This document shows, piece by piece, positions 32,726 to 36,174 of a DNA stretch of 36,174 nucleotides (position 1 is its first letter; each line of letters opens with the position of its first letter). The DNA lies in the NCBI GenBank assembly GCA_030748485.1, contig JASMLW010000300.1:1-36174 (forward strand), read 5' to 3'. This stretch comes from Pirellulaceae bacterium. Lineage in GTDB: Bacteria; Planctomycetota; Planctomycetia; Pirellulales; Pirellulaceae. The notes beneath the pieces are model-generated. The model saw only the letters and a list, made by a program, of their open reading frames with translations, did not search any database and was not told the origin of the DNA. A program made the translations under genes and the position numbers.

Positions 32726-33549
32726 GAATCGGCCTTGACGTGGTCGAGCAAGCGACCTGGCGAACCCATCGCGTTGTAGCCGTTGTCGACGTGCAGTATT
32801 TCGGCCGTGATCGCCGTGCTCATGTCCGAGAGCAGGAAAGCGGCCGCCTTGGCAACGTCTTTCTGTTCGAGATCTCGGCCGCCGATCGGCGACACAAAAC
32901 TGTACAGATCCAACATGTTCTTGGCTCCAACTGCAGCGGACGCCAGCGTCTTCAGTGGTCCGGCCGAGATCGCGTTGACGCGAATCCGCCGCGGGCCCAA
33001 GTCGTGCGCCAAATACCGGACCGACGCGTCGAGCGCCGCCTTGCAGATGCCCATGACGTTATAACCCGGCACGCAACGCTCACCGCCGAAATAAGTCATT
33101 GTCAGCACGGCGGCGCCGTCGTTCAGCATCGGCTTCGCCGCATTCGCGACTGCGATCAGGCTGTACGCGCTGATGTCCATGGCCAGCTTGAAGCCCTCCC
33201 GACTCGTCTCGATCGTATCTTTCGACAAATCGTCCATCGTCGCAAAAGCGATCGAGTGGACGAGAAAATCGATCGTGCCGAACGACTCCTTCGACTTCTC
33301 CATGAAGGCGGCGATCTGGTCGTCGTCGCTGACGTTCAGCGGCTCTACGAACTTGGCGTTCGGATGCCCGTCGATCGCCTTGTTGACCCGCCGGCTGTTC
33401 TTCTTCCTGTCGTCGTCGGGTTTGTCCGGCAGGTGCGAGAAACCGCACTCGCCGCCCTGATCCATGATCTCCTTGGCGATTCCCCAAGCGATCGAACGGT
33501 CGTTGGCGACACCCAGAATCAGGCCCTTTTTGCCTTCGAACAAGCCCAT
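32722..33549 (-). CDS. fabI: Enoyl-[acyl-carrier-protein] reductase (NADH)
   Basis: A 275-residue short-chain dehydrogenase-like reductase for the last step of fatty acid elongation. The nucleotide-binding N-terminus 'GLILGVANDRSIAWGIA' and the catalytic block 'TYFGGERCVPGYNVMGICKAAL', with the two tyrosines and lysine of the FabI active site, match FabI rather than FabG. The substrate-loop region 'SAGPLKTLASAAV' is also typical. A charged segment ('DKPDDDRKKNSRRVNK', about 41-57) is longer than in enteric FabI. ATG 33549 has AAGGAG 8 nt upstream. It is the first gene of an operon with mutT and is divergent from the sigma54 activator. Confidence 0.95.
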   Translation of the reverse strand: MGLFEGKKGLILGVANDRSIAWGIAKEIMDQGGECGFSHLPDKPDDDRKKNSRRVNKAIDGHPNAKFVEPLNVSDDDQIAAFMEKSKESFGTIDFLVHSIAFATMDDLSKDTIETSREGFKLAMDISAYSLIAVANAAKPMLNDGAAVLTMTYFGGERCVPGYNVMGICKAALDASVRYLAHDLGPRRIRVNAISAGPLKTLASAAVGAKNMLDLYSFVSPIGGRDLEQKDVAKAAAFLLSDMSTAITAEILHVDNGYNAMGSPGRLLDHVKADS

Positions 33550-33751
33550 CAGTCGAACTCCTTAGTTGCTGCAACTCGGACAATCTCCCAGCGATACACC
33601 ATTTGCGAGGTTTCTACAAGGCCGCCGGATGGACGAAAAACCCCGCTGTGGGAGGGAAACCTGTTCACCTCAGTAATCAACATGAATACAATTCTCCAAC
33701 CCGCCGGGGCTCATATTGAATACAGTCTTCACATGTGCGTGGTTCAAACTG

Positions 33752-35671
33752 ATGGCAGTCGACAACTATGGGCGTTATTCGGAGAGCGAAGTGGCGCAGC
33801 GGACGTCGGCTCGAGTCTTCGCCATGTTGTCGGAGTCGGCGGACGAGCCGCGATTTCTGAGTCAGCTGTTTCCGTTGATCGCGAACGCGGCGGAGGCCTC
33901 GTATCTGGGTGTCGTGCGCGGCGGCCGCGGGCGTTGGGATGTGGTGGCTGAGTTTGGTCGGCCGGCGAACATGCCGCACGAGTTGTTCGCCGACACGTTG
34001 GATCGCGAGTTGGTGTCGGTCGACGGCGATTGGGTCGCCGCACCGCTGTCGACTTATGGGGGAACTGGCGAGTTGCTGGTCGGGGCGGGTTCCTGCGCGG
34101 ACGATCTCGGCCGTTTCGACGCCTTGACCGGGCTGTTCGGCGCGGCGCTCTCGGAGATGCGGCGGAGGTTGGAGCGGCAGCAGCGGATCGCTCGGCTGGA
34201 GGCGATGTTGGAGATCGCCGCTCAATGGCGCCAGACGCTCGAGTTGACCGAGTTGCTGGAGCAGATGGCCGAGGCGTCGACCCGTTTGCTCGACGCCGAG
34301 CGGGCGAGCATCTTTCTCTGGGACAAGGCGACGCACACGCTGGTGGGTCGTCCCGCATTGGGAGTCGAGGGGGGCGAGTTACGGATTCCGGAAGACCGCG
34401 GCCTGGTCGGTCAGGTCATTCGGTCGGGCGAATTGCGGCGGGTTGATATGGAGGACCAGAGTGAGATCGATCGCAGCGTCGATGAGCAGTTGCAATTCGA
34501 AACGCGGTCGTTGCTCTGCGCGCCGCTGCGCGGCAAGTCGGGCGAGTTGTTCGGCGCGTTCGAGATGATCAACAAGCGGTCGGGCAACTTTGGTCGCGAG
34601 GACGAGATCGCGCTCCGCGACTTGGCCGCCCATGCGGCGGTCGCTTTGGAGAACACGCAAGAGCACGAGCAGTTGATTCAGTCGCGGAATCAAGTCGCCA
34701 ATGAAGCGGAAGAGGGCGTGCGGTTGATCGGCGAGTGCCCGCAGATCCAGGCGCTGCGTTCCACTGTTCGGCGTGTGGCGGAGAGCGAACTGGCGCTGTT
34801 GATCTTGGGTGAAAACGGCACGGGCAAGGAGGTCGTCAGCCAGTTAGTGCACTACTGGAGCAATCGCCGAGCGGAGCCGTTCGTCGCTGTGAACTGCGCC
34901 GCGTTGACGGAGACTCTTCTGGAGAGCGAATTGTTCGGCCACGAGAAGGGCGCTTTTACGGACGCCAGTGAGAGCCGCGTGGGCAAGTTCGAATTGGCTA
35001 GCGGGGGAACGTTGTTTCTGGACGAGATCGGCGACATGAGTTTGGGTGGTCAGGCCAAGTTGTTGCGAGTGTTGGAGGAGAAGGTGGTGGTGCGGGTCGG
35101 CGGGTCGCAGCCGATTCCCACGGACGCTCGGGTGATCGCCGCCACCAACCAGGACCTCGGACAGATGGTGCGCGACAAGCGTTTCCGCGAGGATCTGTTT
35201 TATCGGCTGAACGTGGCGACGCTCGACTTGCCGCCGCTGCGGGAGCGTGGCGAGGACATTGCACTGCTGGCGGAGCATTTTCTCAAAGACTTCTGCGGCA
35301 AGGCGCGGCGTCGCCCGCCGAAGCTGACCGCGGCCGCCAAGCGCGAGCTGGCGGAGCACCCCTGGCCGGGCAACATCCGCGAGCTGCGAAACCTGATGGA
35401 GCGACTGGCTTACTTGGGGCCGGAGGACGCGATTGACGTGGGCGATTTGGCGTTCACTCTGTCGCCCGGCGCGGACGATCAGCTCCGCACTCCACTCAAC
35501 CTGAAGTTAACCGAAGCGACTCGTCGATTTCAGGTCGACTACATCCAGCGGCAGATTAAGCACAGCGGCGGCAACATGACGACGGCGGCCAAGAAGCTCG
35601 GCCTGCACCGTTCAAATCTCTACCGCAAGATGCGCCAATTGGGGCTCGAGGTGGACGAGGCCAAGTCGTAG
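33752..35671 (+). CDS. Sigma54-dependent transcriptional activator with two GAF domains
   Basis: A 639-residue regulator read from ATG 33752. A TTG at 33716 or a GTG at 33791 (with GGAG 6 nt upstream) are credible alternatives. Domains in order: a degenerate GAF-like region (about 20-140), a coiled-coil linker, a second GAF (about 155-310), the AAA+ domain and a Fis-type HTH. In the AAA+ domain Walker A is 'GENGTGKE' (353-360), Walker B is 'GGTLFLDEIGD' (about 418-428), and the arginine finger region is 'REDLFYRL'. The sigma54-contact loop reads GAFTDA instead of GAFTGA. The HTH at about 605-635 is 'TTAAKKLGLHRSNLYRKMRQLG'. It should activate a sigma54 promoter in response to a small molecule or redox signal sensed by the GAF domains. 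Its target genes and any partner kinase are not visible. Confidence 0.92.
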   Translation: MAVDNYGRYSESEVAQRTSARVFAMLSESADEPRFLSQLFPLIANAAEASYLGVVRGGRGRWDVVAEFGRPANMPHELFADTLDRELVSVDGDWVAAPLSTYGGTGELLVGAGSCADDLGRFDALTGLFGAALSEMRRRLERQQRIARLEAMLEIAAQWRQTLELTELLEQMAEASTRLLDAERASIFLWDKATHTLVGRPALGVEGGELRIPEDRGLVGQVIRSGELRRVDMEDQSEIDRSVDEQLQFETRSLLCAPLRGKSGELFGAFEMINKRSGNFGREDEIALRDLAAHAAVALENTQEHEQLIQSRNQVANEAEEGVRLIGECPQIQALRSTVRRVAESELALLILGENGTGKEVVSQLVHYWSNRRAEPFVAVNCAALTETLLESELFGHEKGAFTDASESRVGKFELASGGTLFLDEIGDMSLGGQAKLLRVLEEKVVVRVGGSQPIPTDARVIAATNQDLGQMVRDKRFREDLFYRLNVATLDLPPLRERGEDIALLAEHFLKDFCGKARRRPPKLTAAAKRELAEHPWPGNIRELRNLMERLAYLGPEDAIDVGDLAFTLSPGADDQLRTPLNLKLTEATRRFQVDYIQRQIKHSGGNMTTAAKKLGLHRSNLYRKMRQLGLEVDEAKS

Positions 35672-35713
35672 CGACCAGCGCGCCGCCGCGTGCGGCCGAC
35701 GCCGTCCGACCCC

Positions 35714-35742
35714 TTGGTGCGAACCCGGGAGTGCGGTAGGAT
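35714..35742 (+). promoter_or_regulatory. Promoter of tRNA-Lys (putative)
   Basis: TTGGTG (35714-35719) and TAGGAT (35737-35742) are 17 bp apart; transcription would start near 35749, about 30 nt before the tRNA. A hairpin, CGCGTT (35757-35762) and AACGCG (35769-35774), lies in the leader between them and the tRNA. Confidence 0.5.
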
Positions 35743-35777
35743 GTCGACTTCAAAACCGCGTTCTCTACAACGCGTCA

Positions 35778-35850
35778 GCCCCCCTAGCTCAACTGGCAGA
35801 GCATCTGACTCTTAATCAGAGGGTTGAAGGTTCGAGTCCTTCGGGGGGCA
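35778..35850 (+). tRNA. tRNA-Lys (CTT)
   Basis: A full 73-nt cloverleaf. The acceptor arms are GCCCCCC (35778-35784) and GGGGGGC (35843-35849) with discriminator A at 35850; the D arm is GCTC...GAGC, the anticodon stem is TCTGA/TCAGA with a CTCTTAA loop, so the anticodon is CTT (lysine, AAG codon), and the T arm is 'GGTTCGAGTCC'. The 3' CCA is not encoded. A promoter-like pair lies about 35 bp upstream. Confidence 0.95.
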
Positions 35851-36033
35851 CTTTAAAGCGCACACACGGAGCTCGCTCACCCCAAGTGCCACCTGAGCCA
35901 CCATCTTCTCGCGGTCTTCGTCGCTCCATTCCTTTCGGATGTCGCGCCCGTACACCTTGCAGAGGTGGTCTTTCTCGGATTGGACCGCGACAACAGCGGC
36001 GCACATCGGACACTCAAATCGTTGTATGTTCAT
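35812..36033 (-). CDS. Small zinc-ribbon-like protein, overlapping the tRNA on the opposite strand
   Basis: A 73-residue frame. The first 55 or so residues look like a genuine protein: 'MNIQRFECPMC' opens with a Cys-x2-Cys pair, followed by a downstream 'DHLCKVYG' His/Cys pair, then a charged helical segment 'KEWSDEDREKMVAQVALG'. This is the pattern of a small zinc ribbon. The last 12 residues, 'KCPPKDSNLQPSD', come from the antisense of the tRNA gene and are a familiar mis-annotation pattern, so the real end is doubtful. It is 14 nt downstream of the partial gene at the right edge and probably in its operon. The ribosome site is weak. Confidence 0.5.
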   Translation of the reverse strand: MNIQRFECPMCAAVVAVQSEKDHLCKVYGRDIRKEWSDEDREKMVAQVALGVSELRVCALKCPPKDSNLQPSD

Positions 36034-36047
36034 CTTCGCAATCGTTT

Positions 36048-36174
36048 CTACACACCCTTTCCCTCATTGGAGTTGATCACTCCGTCAGGATGCTTTGGGG
36101 TTTTCAGTTGCCTCGATGCGTAGTATGCGGCCCATCCTCCGATTCCGATTAACGTGACGCCCACCAGTGAGATC
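36048..36174 (-). CDS. Partial membrane protein, C-terminal end (right edge)
   Basis: This frame reads in from the right edge of the window and ends at TAG 36048-36050. The visible 41 residues are 'ISLVGVTLIGIGGWAAYYAS', one hydrophobic helix, then a polar tail 'RQLKTPKHPDGVINSNEGKGV'. It looks like the end of a small membrane protein. No start is visible. The next gene starts 14 nt downstream, so the two are probably co-transcribed. Confidence 0.6.
   Translation of the reverse strand, partial: ISLVGVTLIGIGGWAAYYASRQLKTPKHPDGVINSNEGKGV

Noticed and set aside
32740..33951. Long plus-strand frame opposite fabI
   Set aside because: A shadow of fabI that runs on into the start of the sigma54 activator; no domain or start signal.
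35812..35848. C-terminal 'PPKDSNLQPSD' as real protein sequence
   Set aside because: This is the known antisense translation of a tRNA end; only the upstream part of that frame is considered as a possible gene.
1..36174. Insertion sequence, prophage or integron in the window
   Set aside because: No transposase, integrase, phage structural gene or attachment-site duplication was seen; the repeats at 20-22 kb are non-coding.

Overview
This window looks like chromosomal DNA of a GC-rich member of the Planctomycetota, most likely a Pirellulales-type organism. The evidence is the content: a type I sulfatase, two secreted proteins opening with the planctomycete 'LExLExRxLLA' signature (one with a dockerin-like EF-hand pair), a small membrane protein with the planctomycete 'RFSLRSLLALITLI' anchor, a membrane protein with a long leucine-rich-repeat tail, an FG-GAP/sialidase giant, a planctomycete-type HExxH peptidase, and many short repeated intergenic elements. 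Genes lie on both strands in short operons. No insertion sequence, integrase or phage gene was seen.

Layout. 1-3.6 kb: a partial PARP-type zinc-finger gene, a secreted papain-like protein, a nitrilase-superfamily amidohydrolase and a small membrane protein. 3.7-6.2 kb: feoA-feoB, preceded by a near-consensus sigma70 promoter (TTGACA-17-TATAAA) with a strong Fur-box match at the expected start site. 6.3-8.7 kb: two adjacent secreted proteins with the planctomycete N-terminal signature. 9.1-16.6 kb: a response regulator with a degenerate HD-GYP domain, a serine beta-lactamase-like hydrolase, a membrane LRR protein divergent from an orphan ExbD-like gene, a sulfatase and a GNAT acetyltransferase. 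17.0-20.0 kb: a 1002-residue FG-GAP plus sialidase-like protein. 20.0-21.1 kb: a gene-free, nested repeat island. 21.1-30.7 kb: polysaccharide assembly (WecG/TagA-type transferase, O-antigen-ligase-like protein, FemAB/CelD-like acyltransferase, polysaccharide deacetylase, flippase with a frameshift, GT4 glycosyltransferase), then two phospholipid genes (PlsC-like acyltransferase and CdsA). 30.8-33.5 kb: a secreted zinc peptidase, a MutT-type Nudix hydrolase and fabI. 33.7-36.2 kb: a GAF-GAF-AAA+-Fis sigma54 activator, tRNA-Lys(CTT) and two small genes at the right edge.

How the parts fit. feoA and feoB should form a Fur-controlled ferrous iron uptake unit. The 21-29 kb genes form most of a Wzx/Wzy-type surface polysaccharide pathway: chain building (GT4, WecG-like), modification (deacetylase, acyltransferase), export (flippase) and polymerisation or ligation (Wzy_C protein). 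The initiating phosphosugar transferase and chain-length regulator are not in the window. plsC and cdsA convert acyl chains to CDP-diacylglycerol. fabI and mutT overlap by four bases.

The most unusual structure is the island at 20,024-21,106. Two 124-bp long-palindrome elements in direct orientation enclose an inverted pair of about 40 bp, which encloses ten tandem units of about 31 bp. Other points of note are a eukaryote-like PARP zinc finger, a cysteine cluster in FeoB, a GAFTDA in place of GAFTGA in the sigma54 activator, and small dispersed intergenic repeats. All calls are from reading the sequence; no database search was run.
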